Part shown: positions 40,175-51,877 of the stretch, piece after piece
How the letters are laid out: the number at the start of each line of letters is the position of its first letter
Numbering within the stretch: position 1 is the stretch's first letter
From: Cryoendolithus antarcticus
Lineage: Eukaryota > Ascomycota > Dothideomycetes > Cladosporiales > Cladosporiaceae
DNA: 64,000 bases
Reading direction: 5' to 3'
Assembly: GCA_002077065.1 (NCBI GenBank)
Contig: NAJO01000034.1
Coordinates: 1-64,000 of the forward strand
Notes under the pieces: model-generated
Seen by the model: only the letters and a program-made list of their open reading frames with translations
Told to the model about the DNA's origin: nothing
Database searches by the model: none
Position numbers and translations under genes: made by a program

Positions 40175-41998
40175 TCACACGCACTTCCATGCCGCCGGCT
40201 GCTTGTAATTTGCTGGATCCACGCAAGTGTTTCTCAGCGGGTACTTGCAATGGTCCCTCTCGAAGTCCTTGCCTAGAGACACGGTATCCTGTGCAATCAA
40301 TGTCAGCATGCTATCCCTCAAGCTCTATCTGAACAAGCAAGATACTCACATTGATATACTTCACGCCCCTCACCGTCTCCGGTCCCTGGCCGTTCTCCAC
40401 CCAGTCCACAATCCTTAGCAACAGATTGTTCTGCGGCGTCTGCTCTTCGCCCGCCAGAACAGCAGCATTCTGCCCGATACCCCACGCTCCGACGCCGCCG
40501 GAACAGTGGTCCATGCCCGAGATTCTAAAGAAGCGGTAGAAGCTGTCCATCTCGGACGAAGGCAGCGACATAGTATCCGCAACGAAGTTATAGTACCTAG
40601 GACTGTTCGTGGAAGTGATGATCGAATCCGCCTGGCCGTGATACTGGATCACCTTACCCCCGCGATTCTTAAAGGCGGAGAGGTCACCTTGCCAGGTCTC
40701 GATATTTGAGGGATTTTTGGCGTGAGCGTACGAGATGTCCGCTAGACTGAGGTTCGCGGCTGACCAGGACGGGTCATTGTAAATAGCGTAGCGGTACCAG
40801 TCTTCTGTGTAGCTGAACGGGATCCCGTTGTAATAGATGTGGGAGTCTGGGATCTCGGAGCCGTAGTTCATGCGGGGGAAAACGATCTGGCCGTCGGAGC
40901 CGTAGAGATCTGTGAAGACTTTTCGCACAGTCTGGACTTGCGGTGAGGTGAGACAAGTCGTCGCATTTGGCGTTGTAGAAGGGCAGAGCAGGTTCTCGGG
41001 ACGATAGGGGCAGAGCTCCGGATCTTCGAGGATGCCATCCGCCACGCCATCAAGGGTGTCGCACTGTTTGAGGATGTCGCCGTGTACGAGTGCCCACTTC
41101 GCTGGAGTGAGGAACGTGGGCGAGTTCGGCGTACCGGTCTTGAGGAGGAAAGATCCAGACCAAGAGGACAGGTTGTTGAATGCTACCGCAGGAGCGCCAG
41201 CAACGATTCCATCGAAGTCTCCTGGGAAGTCCTGGATCTCCTTGAAGGCTTGTCGACCACCAGTGCTGCAGCCGAGGTAGTAGGACTTCTTGTGGGCTTG
41301 ACCGTAGTAAGCCTTGGTGATCTGCTTGCCGATGAGGACACCTGTATGAACGCTTCGGTATGCGAAGTCTGCCACTACATCGGGGTTGTTGAGAAAGGGG
41401 AGGCCGCTGGTACCGTTGTGACCGTTGTTCGCGCCGACGGTGGCAAAGCCGAAGCCAGCCGTGTAGGCAAGATCTTCGTATTGGATGCAGCCGCTGAGAC
41501 CGCCATTGCCTGTGCTGAGGAACCTATGAATGCTGTCAGTATTCTACCATCTCACGTAACACTGCCTGACATATCGACCAAGATCTCATGCCGTTGCCTC
41601 TCTCTCTCCCCCGCGTCCATGAACGCGATAAGAAGATCCAAATAATTTAGTGAAACTCACCGCCCACTCCAGCTCGTCGGCAACCAAGCCTCTAACGTGA
41701 TCCCACTGCGATTACTCGTCGCGACATTCATAACCATCCGGCACAAATCCACCGGCACGACCTGACTTGGTCTCGTGCACGTCGAGATATTGTAGCCCTG
41801 CTCGAGCGACAGATTCGTGCCGGCAGCGACATACTGCACGAGGTTGACTTGGACATTGGGAGCGTGGAAGGACTTCCCGAAATGTGCGCAAGCAGACTCA
41901 GGGTGCGAAACGATGTGGTCGTGGTTATGGGGATATGACGGAGGATGAGATGCAAGTGTAAGAGGAAGTGCAGAGACAAGAGGAGTGAGGACTTTCAT
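40175..41998 (-). CDS. Secreted feruloyl esterase/tannase family protein
   Basis: Exons 41661-41998, 40350-41523 and 40175-40288 encode 541 aa. Splicing the last intron restores the Cys-rich family C terminus (DTVSLGKDFERDHCKYP, ending AAWKCV). A signal peptide (MKVLTPLVSALPLTLASH) begins the protein. The catalytic Ser is in YYLGCSTGGRQAF, the Asp in IQYHGQAD and the His in GMDHCSGG. The Cys before Ser and the Cys after His form the CS-D-HC disulfide typical of tannases and feruloyl esterases B. The enzyme hydrolyses aromatic esters of plant cell walls or tannins, so it suggests a plant-associated or saprotrophic life. The first intron (137 nt) is long. Confidence 0.92.
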
Positions 41999-42410
41999 GA
42001 TGGCAATGTTGGACGCGGAGTGACTAGCAGGTAGAGAATTGCCTTACCATTGAGGTCGAGAGCGCGTGGAAGTATTATCTCCCAGCCCTGCCCTTCTCCA
42101 CATCAAGCGTGACGCGCACCAGCATGTTCGGCAGTCGACATGGGAAGCAGGGTGAGGTTAGAGTGCAGTAAACAAGGGTGAACGTCGGTAAGACGACATT
42201 TGACTGCGGAGAAGTGGGGCGACCTCGTAAAGCTTGGCTTGTAGGCTAAACTCTGGCTGCACGGCTTGTTCCTGTGCCTGATCGCCGACGAGGTCGCTTG
42301 CATGTATGTCTTGTATCGTAGCCCACTCCACACGCTCTGTCAGCTAGGCGGAACTACTGCAGTGCTCGACCTTCCAGTATGATCGTACACAGCGAACGCA
42401 TTACTTTACC
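41999..42410. other. Intergenic, esterase promoter side
   Basis: The region of 412 bases lies upstream of the esterase and downstream of RPN5. Nothing was recognised. Confidence 0.4.
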
Positions 42411-43953
42411 TCAATGCGCCTTCACGCTTTTCGCTGCCTTCTCGCCTGCAGGCTTGATTCGAGCCATCATCTCCTCCTTCGTGATTAGGTGATCGATCCT
42501 CTCGAGCAAGCCTAGCAGGCTCTTCATATTCCCACTCCACTCATTCAGCACCTCATCCGCGTCACGCTTCTTCTCGAACGTTACTACCTGAGCTGGACGG
42601 TCGATGCGTGCGTAAATGGTCTTGTTCACAACAAGCTCAGAGATGTACTTCTCCGTCTCCTTCGCTGGCAAGTCGAGTAGCGCAGTGAGGCGAGGGAAGG
42701 TGATGCGGGTGTAGTACTTTGCGACAACACGAACGTTGTGCTCGATGACGCGCTTGCGGAGGTCAAGCCAGCGTTGATGTGCTTTGGGGTCTTTCGAATC
42801 CTCTGCAGCCGAGAAGATGTCGCTGTGGAGCAGGTGATGTCCGTACGTAGACTCGACAGAGGGCCAACGCATGAGCTCGGTGACGGTGAAGAGCTTTAGC
42901 ATGGCTGCCTCGGGCTTGCAGTGCTCTTCAACGCGCGAGTCTTGCGCTATGCGATGGAGGAGGTCGGATTGCTCGTTGTCGTAGGGTGCGAGGAGGACGA
43001 AGTATATGACCCGTTGCAGTGCAGCTTTCAGCTGTTCGCGATTATCTTCCACCGCCTGCGTGTCGAGCACCTGTCGGTAGTGCTTGCATGCATCGAGGTA
43101 TTTGTCGTCATGCTTAGCCAGTGTGATTTGTTGCTCGTAGTACCGTAGCTTCAAGTCCGTCACATCATCGTCAGGCGTCTCCTCCTCGCCCACTGCTGTG
43201 TCGGATCGTAGTCTGTCCTTCTCTGCCTTCTCTTTGCGCTCCTTCTCGATCTGCTCTGCCGATTTGATCGGCTTGCGGTTGAAGTATCGAGTGCTAATCT
43301 TGCGGCTGAGTATGCCAGCTTGTGTCCAGTCACCCTTCTTTATGCACAAGGAAACTTGATCGAGAATGAATTCGGTCTTCTCTCTCCGACTCATCGATCC
43401 AAATGTCTCCACTTGCAGCTCGCACAGGATGTCGGTTGCTGCTGTGATGTCACCTTGCTCGTACTTGATATTTGATAGTATGCGGGTCACTCTTGCGCGC
43501 TCCACTTCGACGAAGATCTGCTTCCTGTTAGTTCTGATGATTACAGATCTCCTCAGCAATGCTTCGCACCTTCCCCTCCGTCACTGTCCGTAAAGTCTCG
43601 ATCACACTCAGCTTCACCTCCAGACTCGGTGCATCATCCAAGAACCCCATGACCACCTGCACCATCTTGGTGATGGCTTGCTTAAGCTGGCCATGCTTTT
43701 TGCTCAAGACCAGGATTTGCTCGTTCAGCAGCGACCAATCCTTACCCTCTTTGCATATTGTGACAATCGCTACCAGTAACCGTGATGTTGATGCGAGATC
43801 TGACGCTTGTCGGGTCTGCTTCTCCAACCCTAGCAGTTTGTCGACTGCTGCTTGAATGTGACCTTCATGTCCCTGCTTCTCTGCTTCGGGTAGAAGAGCA
43901 TCGACCTCCTTGGTGAAGTCCCGATCTGCCTTGATGATGGATCCGTCGGACAT
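42411..43953 (-). CDS. RPN5: 26S proteasome regulatory subunit RPN5
   Basis: Exons 43570-43953 and 42411-43517 give 496 aa. The 52-nt intron is placed so that VTEGK continues with IFVEVERARVTR, as in orthologues. The N terminus is helical TPR-like repeats (LLVAIVTICKEGKDWSLLNE, QITLAKHDDKYLDACKHYRQ). The C terminus is a PCI domain (VVAKYYTRITFPRLTALLDL, VVNKTIYARIDRPAQVV). Rpn5 is a lid subunit of the 19S particle, required for lid assembly; in yeast it also joins the COP9 signalosome. The linker after PIKSAEQIEKERKEK is a charged helix. Length is close to other fungal copies. Confidence 0.94.
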
Positions 43954-44700
43954 CTCGGCCGTGAGTTATCAGTGTGGCGCGTACGAGAGGGATTTCGACC
44001 AGTGCTTCGGACTGTTTAGTTCCGAATGCGCTGACTGCAAGTTCGGGTGATGCTGAACGACCACGTGACAGAGATGGGTGTATGGCGAGGACGATATGTG
44101 TTTGCGACTCTCAAATGTCGCGAGGCAGCTTGAAGTGACGAATGGCAACGGCACACGCTAGCGAACGGGCATCTCCGCTGAGCCTCCTTCCCCGACAGAT
44201 CCGTGTCTCCATTCCATCGAGGATCTACTCCCAGTCCCATACTGTCACTTCCTACACCTCGCCAGGCTTCAGAGGTTCAACTCATCGCTTTGTGCCCGAT
44301 ATGATCTCGGAACGACTATCAGTAAGTAAAATCCCATTTGGGGACCGATTGATCTTCATGTCACGAAGCCACGCCGGATATCGGCAAGCCGATGCGCAGG
44401 TACATGTATAGTGGTGGGGGCTGATCTCCAGTCGATGCGAACCTCGCCGCCGCCAGGTCATGATACCCATTCGCGGCGCACGGCGCAGAGGACTTGATAA
44501 GTTCACAGCCAGCAGTGAATGCTGAGGAACATTCAAGCCCGCGGCTGTTTGTCACGCGGATATCTCGCAGTGACGCCGTTCCTCCGCTGCGGCACACTTT
44601 GACTTTCTTAAGTCGCGCGCGTCCGGCGAACCTTTCTCGAAGCTCGTCATATTAGCACGCCGGACATCCCAGACTTCATGTCGTCCGCCGCCGTGCAGCA
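43954..44700. other. Divergent intergenic region, RPN5 / TDT transporter
   Basis: Between the two starts lie 747 bases. No gene was recognised; both promoters should lie here. Confidence 0.4.
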
Positions 44701-45996
44701 ATGGGCAAAGACCTCGAGACTGGAAGCGATGACACCTCGCCAGGCCGTGCCGAAGGGCCAAGCGATGACAAGCACGAAGAGGACGCGCGACCACTGCACC
44801 AACCTTCCAAACGGCAGGGCTACATTGAATGGATCCAAGACCACTTCAACTGGACCTGGTTCACATGCACGCAGAGCACGGGCGGCGTGGCAATCGTGTT
44901 ATCCGAATGCCCAAAGCGCTTTCACGGTCTCGATGCCATAGGGACCTTCGTCTTCATCCTCAACATTGTCATCTTCCTCAGCTTCAATGCACTGCTCATT
45001 ACACGATGGGTGACGAAGCCAAGCACCATTCGAAAGTGCTTCACCACCCCTCCCGAGTGCTTGCTGTACGGTGCATGGTGGCTATCACTGGCAACGATCA
45101 TGATGTGTACTCAACGATACGGCGGACCACACTGTGGACCCTGGTTAGACGTAGCCATGCGCGTCTGCTTCTGGTTCTACGCAGCCTGCTCGTTCTTGTC
45201 AACGACCGCGCAATTCATCGTCATAGGCCACTACACAGCGAACTTTAGACTCGGCAGCAATTCCGGTGTGCTGCTCACTGTGCTACATGCAATGCTCACT
45301 GGTACTGTTGCGTCAGTTGTCGCTTCAACCCAGCCTCCACACCAGCGTGTGCCCATACTGATAGCAGGAATTGGGTTCCAAGGTTATGGCTGGATTTTGT
45401 CCATGCTTTACATGGGCCATATCATGGGATGGATCTTAGAGAACGGCTGGCCGCCGCTGAATGCGCGACCAGGGCTTTTCATGCTTGTAAGTCCTCCCTC
45501 AGCCCGCTCTTCACTAAACAAATACTGACGTTCTCAGGTCGGCACATCAGGCTACACAATCACCGTCCTCCTGGGGTCCGCCCGCTCGATCCCAATCGGT
45601 TACGGCTACTTCGCCACCCACCCCTCCGCCCCCGAAGTCCTCACCATAGTCGCAGACTGGTCCTCTGTCTTTCTTTGGATTTTTACCTTCTGGGCCTTCT
45701 GCGTAGCGCTCTTCATCTCCCTCGCAGACATGTTCGTCCGCAGACCTCATCCGCCAGGCCTGCCGCTGACGACGAATATGATGTATAATAACATCTGGTG
45801 GGCGTCTATCTTCGGGAATGTAGGGTTTACGATTGGGACGATCTACTTGGGGCAGGATTTTGAAAGTGAGGTCGTGTTGTGGGTTAGCACGGTGATGGTT
45901 GCGTTGTTGGTCGTCATGTGGGTTGTGAATTTAGTAGCGATGGGGAAGGCGATTGTGGTGTCGATGTTTTTGCGGCCGGAGGTAAAGTTAGGCTAG
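44701..45996 (+). CDS. TDT/SLAC1-family transporter (Mae1/Ssu1-like)
   Basis: Exons 44701-45486 and 45538-45996 encode 414 aa. A hydrophilic acidic N terminus precedes the family opening HFNWTWFTCTQSTGGVAIVL, then about ten TM segments. Motifs such as FHGLDAIGTFVFILNIVIFL, GIGFQGYGWILSMLYMGHIM and VGTSGYTITVLLGSAR match the tellurite-resistance/dicarboxylate transporter fold. Characterised fungal members are the malate permease Mae1 and the sulfite pump Ssu1. Divergent filamentous members have unknown cargo, and this sequence is not close enough to either to choose. The short Lys/Gly ending lacks the usual cytosolic tail. Plasma membrane location is expected. Confidence 0.82.
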
Positions 45997-46534
45997 CACA
46001 GATCGATCACCCATTGCTGTATCAAATCTTGGACTACATACCTATGCAGTGCTCGCTCGAGCCCGTATTACGTGATCGTTTGCATATGATCCCCTCGTTT
46101 GGACATTGTGCCGAGTTACCCGACGACATTCCAACCCTCCATGATCGTCCCAAATGCCCGGCCAGGTTCACAGATACAACACATGGATAACGTGCCATTC
46201 GATGGACAATTGAGATATTCCTACAGCGCTTTTGACAAGCTGCAACGCGCTGGTCGCGCTGGATATGCCTTTCCCAGCAGCATATATCTCCGCCTGTAAC
46301 CCCGGTGCCCATTGATTGAGAGCCTCCCAGCTGACTTACGACAGTACTGTAACCACGTTTGCCTAGTACAGCATAACTTACCATCATCGAAGTCCACTGC
46401 TCGGAATCGACGCGACCTCTCGCCGAATGCATGTCCCCGATATGGTACCATAACTGAACGAGACTCGTACATACTCGGAACTGTCGTGGACGACAACTGC
46501 CCGAATCTCTAAGGCCACTCTATCTTCTACGGTC
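45997..46534. other. Intergenic, TDT / D-lactate dehydrogenase
   Basis: These 538 bases have no recognisable gene. Confidence 0.4.
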
Positions 46535-48275
46535 ATGTCTGCACTCCGATCGAGGTCGGCTGCCGCACGCCTAATCGCTGGTGCACGATACGAGCGATGT
46601 GGTCAACGACCGTCTGACGTCACGATGGCAATCGACGGCATCTCCTGCGATCAACCGACAAACTTCGTCTCAATTCTGGACTACTGGCCGCGTCCTGCTA
46701 CTATCGACGTTCACAGGCAGTCTGGCATACTTACTTGGAATCAACGATACGTCCTCATTCCTTCGTACCTCTAATACCAAGACGCCAGCACCGATCGCAC
46801 CAGTATACGCCACGAAGACCAAACTCGAGTCAGCCATCTCAGAACTTCGCACCCTCCTCGGTGAAGACGCAGTCTCAACCGATGATGATGTCCTACACGA
46901 CCATGGCTACTCGGAATGGAGCAGCATCAATATCGAGACATTGCCTGTAGCTGTGGCCTATCCCAAGTCGACAGCTGACGTCCAAGAGATTGCGAAATGC
47001 TGCACCAAGCACAAAATCCCTGTCGTACCTTACTCTGGCGGCTCCTCGCTCGAAGCAAACTTCTCCGCTCCATTCGGAGGCGTGAGCGTAGACTTCGCTT
47101 ACATGGACAAGATCGTCGCCCTTCGACCAGATGATATGGACGTCACTGTTCAGCCGGCTGTGGGCTGGATGACACTGAACGAGCAGATCAAGAGCTCCGG
47201 CCTCTTCTTTCCCGTTGACCCTGGACCGTCGGCCATGATAGGCGGTATGGTCGGTACCGGCTGTTCGGGCACCAACGCCGTCCGGTATGGTACAATGCGT
47301 GACTGGGTCGTGAACCTCACCGTCGTGTTGGCGGATGGCACGGTGATCAAGACTCGTCGTCGCCCCCGCAAGACAGCAGCAGGCTACAATCTCACCTCTC
47401 TCTTTGTCGGCAGCGAAGGAACGCTCGGGCTAGTCACCGAGATAACCCTGAAGCTCGCCGTGATTCCCCAGAAAACGGCTGTGGCCCTCGCGACCTTCCC
47501 CTCGATCCGTGATGCGGCTAGTACGAGTGCAGCTATTATGCGCGCCGGCATCCCCATAGCAGCAATGGAAATCATGGACGAAGTTCAGATGAACGTTGTC
47601 AACCGCGCCGGCTCAACAAAAAAGAAATGGGCCGAAACACCCACCCTGATGTTCAAATTCTCCGGCACGCCAGCCAGTGTAGCCGAGCACGTCGATCAAG
47701 TCAAGAAACTCAGCAAAGCCAACAACTCTCCCTCCTTCGAATTCACAGCCGACGAAGCCGAGCAAGCAGCCCTGTGGTCAGCACGCAAAGAATCACTCTG
47801 GAGTATGCTCGCCTTGCGGAAAGCCGGCGAGGAAGTCTGGAGCACGGATGTGGCTGTGCCGATGAGTCGACTGGCGGACATAGTGGAGGTCAGTAAGAAG
47901 GAGATGGATAAGCTGGGCCTGTTTGCGAGTATTCTGGGGCATATTGGCGATGGGAATTTTCATGAGAGTATCATGTATGATGCTAAGGATCCGGAGCAGA
48001 GGAAGAGGGTGGAGGAGTGTGTATATCGGATGGTGGATCGGGCGTTGGAGATGGAGGGGACCTGTACGGTGAGTGATCCGACTTCTTTCTTGTTGCGATG
48101 TTCTGGGTGCTGACAGCTACAGGGCGAGCACGGCATCGGCATTGGCAAGAAGGGCAGCCTCGTCAAGGAACTCGGCGTCGATACGATCGACGTGATGCGG
48201 AAGCTGAAAGCTAGTCTCGATCCTCTGTGGATCATGAACCCAGGCAAGATCTTTGACGCACCGGGAGAGACTTGA
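46535..48275 (+). CDS. DLD1: D-lactate dehydrogenase (cytochrome), mitochondrial; 5' frame break
   Basis: Exon 46535-48068 and exon 48123-48275. The FAD-binding PCMH fold shows VVPYSGGSSLEANFSAP, MVGTGCSGTNAVRYG and GYNLTSLFVGSEGTLGLVTE; the C-terminal catalytic part has ILGHIGDGNFHES and GEHGIGIGKKG. The enzyme oxidises D-lactate and passes electrons to cytochrome c from the inner membrane. The only good start, ATG at 46535 (MSALRSRSAAARLIAGAR, a fine presequence), is in a different frame from the body, which is open from 46575 but has no ATG before the FAD domain. No GT-AG intron fits the gap. Either a base is missing or extra, or the gene is damaged. Confidence 0.85.
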
Positions 48276-48575
48276 GCGTGATTGTAGATATCTGTACATA
48301 TGAGTGACATGTAGCGGCAAAGAGGAATTGTACAGCAAGTGGCGGCAACAGAGCACTAGCACGATGTGAAGATCGGGATGAGTGCTCGTGAAATGGGTGA
48401 GGGTGATTACTATTGTGCTGTCTACCCTACAGCATGCTAAAACTCGGTCTCTGGCGAGCAGAGACGGACCCGCATCGTTCCGTCGCGCCTCACTACAGGT
48501 ATGTGTACAAACTCATCAACACCCGACCCCTATCATACACCACCCTATCATACACTCCCCGACGCTCCTTTCAGC
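48276..48575. other. Intergenic convergent gap
   Basis: 300 bases between the DLD1 stop and the stop of the Cys-rich gene; nothing seen. Confidence 0.4.
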
Positions 48576-49853
48576 CTAGGACACAGTCGTAGTCGGCGAA
48601 GGAGTGACCAGCGGTGGCGGGCCCTGAAGAGTGAACACCCTGCTAGCCGTGGATCCCGGGGCAACCGTGGACGTTTGCAGCAAGGCCGTGTGCTTGTTGT
48701 TGTTGGACTCGGAGGTAGTCTCGGAGGTGGTAGGTAACGGAGCCACAACTTCGGAGTCCACGACATCCTTACAAGAAATGCCGAAGAACCCGCACAGGGT
48801 AGGTGGGCGAATCGAGCGGGGCAGCACATCCCGAACGTCAGACGTGTAGACTGTCTCAAAGGTGGTGGGAATCGGCGCCTTGACGTCGCGGTTCACGACG
48901 CTGGCGCAGGACATGCCGTGATATCCGCAGAGCGTGGGCGGCGGCAGCGATCGAGGCAGAATGTCGATGGGCTCGGCCATGGCATCGCGCTTGTCGACGG
49001 TGACAGTGCTCAAAGGCAGTAGCGGCACCTCCTCCGTGTCGCCAGATGTAGATTCATCAACGTCACTGTCTCCATTTGCAGCAACAGCGCACGAGATGCT
49101 AGTCCAGCCACAGAGAGTCAGTGGAGGGAGCTTCGGGTGAGCCGCAGCGTTCGCGTCGCGAATGTCGACCGTGATCTCACGTGCCATATGCTCGGTGCCG
49201 TCAGACACATCGCGATTGATGGTCAAGTCGTTGATAGTGCAGATGTGGCCGTTGCACTCCTTAGCACGCTTGAGGCTGTAATAGCAGCGCTGATCGCAGA
49301 CTGTAGTACATCAGTATCATGCCAAGATCGTACCTTCCACTTGACATACCCTTCTTATCGGCCTTGAAGATCTTGCGAACGTCACGCGTGTCGGCTGGAG
49401 CAGCGTCCACCGCAGCGCCGTCGACAGCAGAGTTTCCGGCATCACGCCCGGCAATCTCGCGAACCGGCTTGAGAGGCCCGCAGACATCGTTGTCGTTCTC
49501 ATCCCAGTTGCCATGGGGGCGACAAGCCATCTCGCACTGTGGAATCACCTGGCATGACATGTCAGTACCAATCTCGCGTCTCACGTGTGACAGAACTTAC
49601 CACAGTCATCGGCAGCTTGCAGAAGCATTCGAGGTTGATGCAAGTCGAATTCGGGTTGCGTCCAACGCAGCCGTTGTCAGAGGCGATCTCGGCATAGCAG
49701 TTGAAGGCGCAGACTGAGGTCTTGTCAGTACCATGTTGATCTCACTGAACGCCAAGCAAGAGGTCAGCACGAACGTGTGTGTGCGTTCACTGCGACGAGA
49801 CCTATGGTAGCGGCGGCGAGCAGAAACCGTAGAGCAGATCTGAGTGGCGCCAT
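48576..49853 (-). CDS. Secreted Cys-rich protein with three CG-x4-SC repeats
   Basis: Proposed exons are 49791-49853, 49601-49720, 49350-49548 and 48576-49300 (about 368 aa); the first junction is uncertain. A signal peptide (LRFLLAAATIGLVA) leads into three Cys modules: VCAFNC with CINLECFC, QCEMAC, and VCDQRC with CNGHIC. Then come three copies of a short motif, TLCGWTSISC, PTLCGYHGMSC and PTLCGFFGISC, with Cys pairs at about residues 191/198, 252/259 and 297/304. They are preceded by PP and, in the last two, by LPRS. The tail is Ser/Thr/Pro-rich. A Lys-Arg site lies between repeats 1 and 2. I recognise no family. It may be a wall or effector-type protein, or a processed peptide precursor. 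Confidence 0.7.
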
Positions 49854-50499
49854 CTGAGTGGCTGATGGCGTTGGTCTCTGTGGTGGCGCTCGAATCTTGT
49901 TGAGGGTATCGTGCTAGCGATGGATTATGGTATCGTGGTGGGAGAGTGCTTTGTGAGCGAGTATGAGGTTTTTGTATTTCCTCCGCTCTGCAAACGAAGG
50001 CTCACGGGGATGATTCCGAGAGCGGAAATTAGGTCATGATGCCGCAGCGGTGAAATGAGGAAGGAGCCCCACCCAGCATCGTGAGGTGAGGAAGGAGCGG
50101 TAGTGAGGTGTGAACCGCGACTCGTATTCTCGCGTCATTTGCGTATTACAAGATGAAGTACACCTGTTGTGCAGCGATATCGTAGCGTTTCCTGTACCGC
50201 ACCATGGTGCCGGTATGTAGCTTCTAACACGATATCTCGGCTCCATTTGAGGTCAGTCTTCAGCGGAGCTCGCAAGCGGCCGTATGTCTGCTCTCCCAAA
50301 GTGTGAAGGAGTTCCCATGATACGCTCAGCTGTGCTGCGGGTGCCAGAAGTGACCACCCGTCGTCAGTGAGAGACAAATGTTTCTGAGGAATTCCTGCAA
50401 GCAGATGAGTATCTCGTTTGATCATGCTGCGGACGCTGAGACTCACTTGGCTGGTAAGAGAAAAGCACAAGGCAGGATGGAGGGAAGTGGGCCGTTCCA
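49854..50499. other. Intergenic
   Basis: About 650 bases were read. There are two near copies of a GTGAGG/GGAAGGAGC phrase around 50050-50110. Otherwise nothing was recognised. Confidence 0.4.
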
Positions 50500-51656
50500 T
50501 CAGAAGAACAGCAGCTCCACTTTGCAATCGGCAGCTCCGTACCGCTCTCTAAATTCGGGTCTCGTCAAAAGATCCACCAACGGTACCTGCGTTTCCTTCA
50601 TATCCAGTAGGCCTCGTTTCTTCTGATCAATGTGCGATGCATCAACAAGTATCCGTTCGACGTAGTCCGACTTAAGGGCTCCTTCTCAGTGTCAGTGTGA
50701 AATCAACGATCATACATTAGGCATGCATATCGTACCTTCATCGAGCAGATCGATGATCCGCTGTGGCGTTCCTACGCCGATACCCATACGAGATCCTCTC
50801 GTCGCTGCTACAGCCTCCGCTAGCTTTATATGCTTCGCAAACAGCTTGGCCACCATACTCTCCTTAGTCTGGTACTTGCGTAATTGCCGTGTCAAGTCGG
50901 CTGCCCGCAGCCCAGCTCCTGCGACTACGATCGTGTGAGGTGCTCCGTTCGGCTCTGGAGCATTCACGAGCTTCTGACCTTTCTTGGATCGACGCCAGCC
51001 TGCAAATTTCTCGAGGTACGCGGGTAATTGGTCCGTGGTTCGAGTGGCGGTAAAGGCGGTAGTGTCGAGAATGGCACGCTCTGCATTCGAGTCAGCTTCC
51101 CATCCTTACATTATGACCTCGTTTCTCCGGATCATTGACTACACGCCTGTGCCCATATCGCAGCATCCATATCGGAGCTCTGAGGTTTGCGGGTCCGTTA
51201 AGAGTCGAGGATCCGCGCCAATTCAACTCTTGACACTCGAGTCTCTCCCAGACACGTCTTGGTCTCATGTGACTGTCGCAGCCAACACGATAGACGCACA
51301 AGAATACTCGACCAAAGCAGGAGAAACGTACCGGGTATCATAAAATCCTCTGCTTCCACCGGACTGACGTCCGGTCTGAATCGCGTTGTTCGCTGTGCCA
51401 TGTGATCTGCCATAAGTCGGCTGTCCATGTGGGCCAGAGCCAGATTTACTCCCTTCTCGAGATCCAAGGAATCCTCCTGCACGTCTTTGGGCTTCTTCGG
51501 GTTCTTTCTCCTCTTAGCAGCTCGTTTCGACTCTACCGGCGCATCCTCTTCTCGTTTTCTCTTTGAATTCGCAGGAGTGCCTGGGGTGCTCGGTTCTGCA
51601 TCCGAGACGGACTCGATGAGAGGAACACCTGTGAGAGCATCTTCCGAGTCGGACAT
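50500..51656 (-). CDS. CMS1: CMS1-like 90S pre-ribosome protein
   Basis: Exons 51332-51656, 50736-51080 and 50500-50681 give 283 aa. The N terminus is acidic then Lys/Arg-rich (KRKREED, SKRAAKRRKNPKKPKD). The core has the family pattern APHTIVVAGAGLRAADLTR, VAKLFAKHIKLAEAV, GVGTPQRIIDLLDEG, LVDASHIDQKKRGLLDMKE, TQVPLVDLL. Yeast Cms1 is found in the U3-containing 90S pre-ribosome of the nucleolus; the core resembles a DEAD-box RecA-like fold without helicase motifs. The first intron, 251 nt, is the longest in the window. It shares a 221-bp divergent promoter with SLU7, another RNA-processing factor. Confidence 0.9.
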
Positions 51657-51877
51657 CGTGGATCGCGGATATCGAGGTCGACCGTGTGATCGATGTTCTG
51701 ATCAAAGAAAAGTACAAGCTTGACGTTGGCTGCGATTCTTAACTCCGGTTACCGCCGTGTGCTGGCAGCTTGCATGTGATGGACATCTTCCTGGCCTCCT
51801 GCTAAATGCAACTCTCTGTGTACGCCCCCCATCCTCAGATCTACCTCTCTTCGCTAATCCTCAGCACCACCGCCACC
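51657..51877. promoter_or_regulatory. Divergent promoter, CMS1 / SLU7
   Basis: 221 bases between two start codons of nuclear RNA-processing genes. An upstream in-frame ATG at 51806 exists for SLU7 but lies in a weaker context than the one at 51878. Confidence 0.4.
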
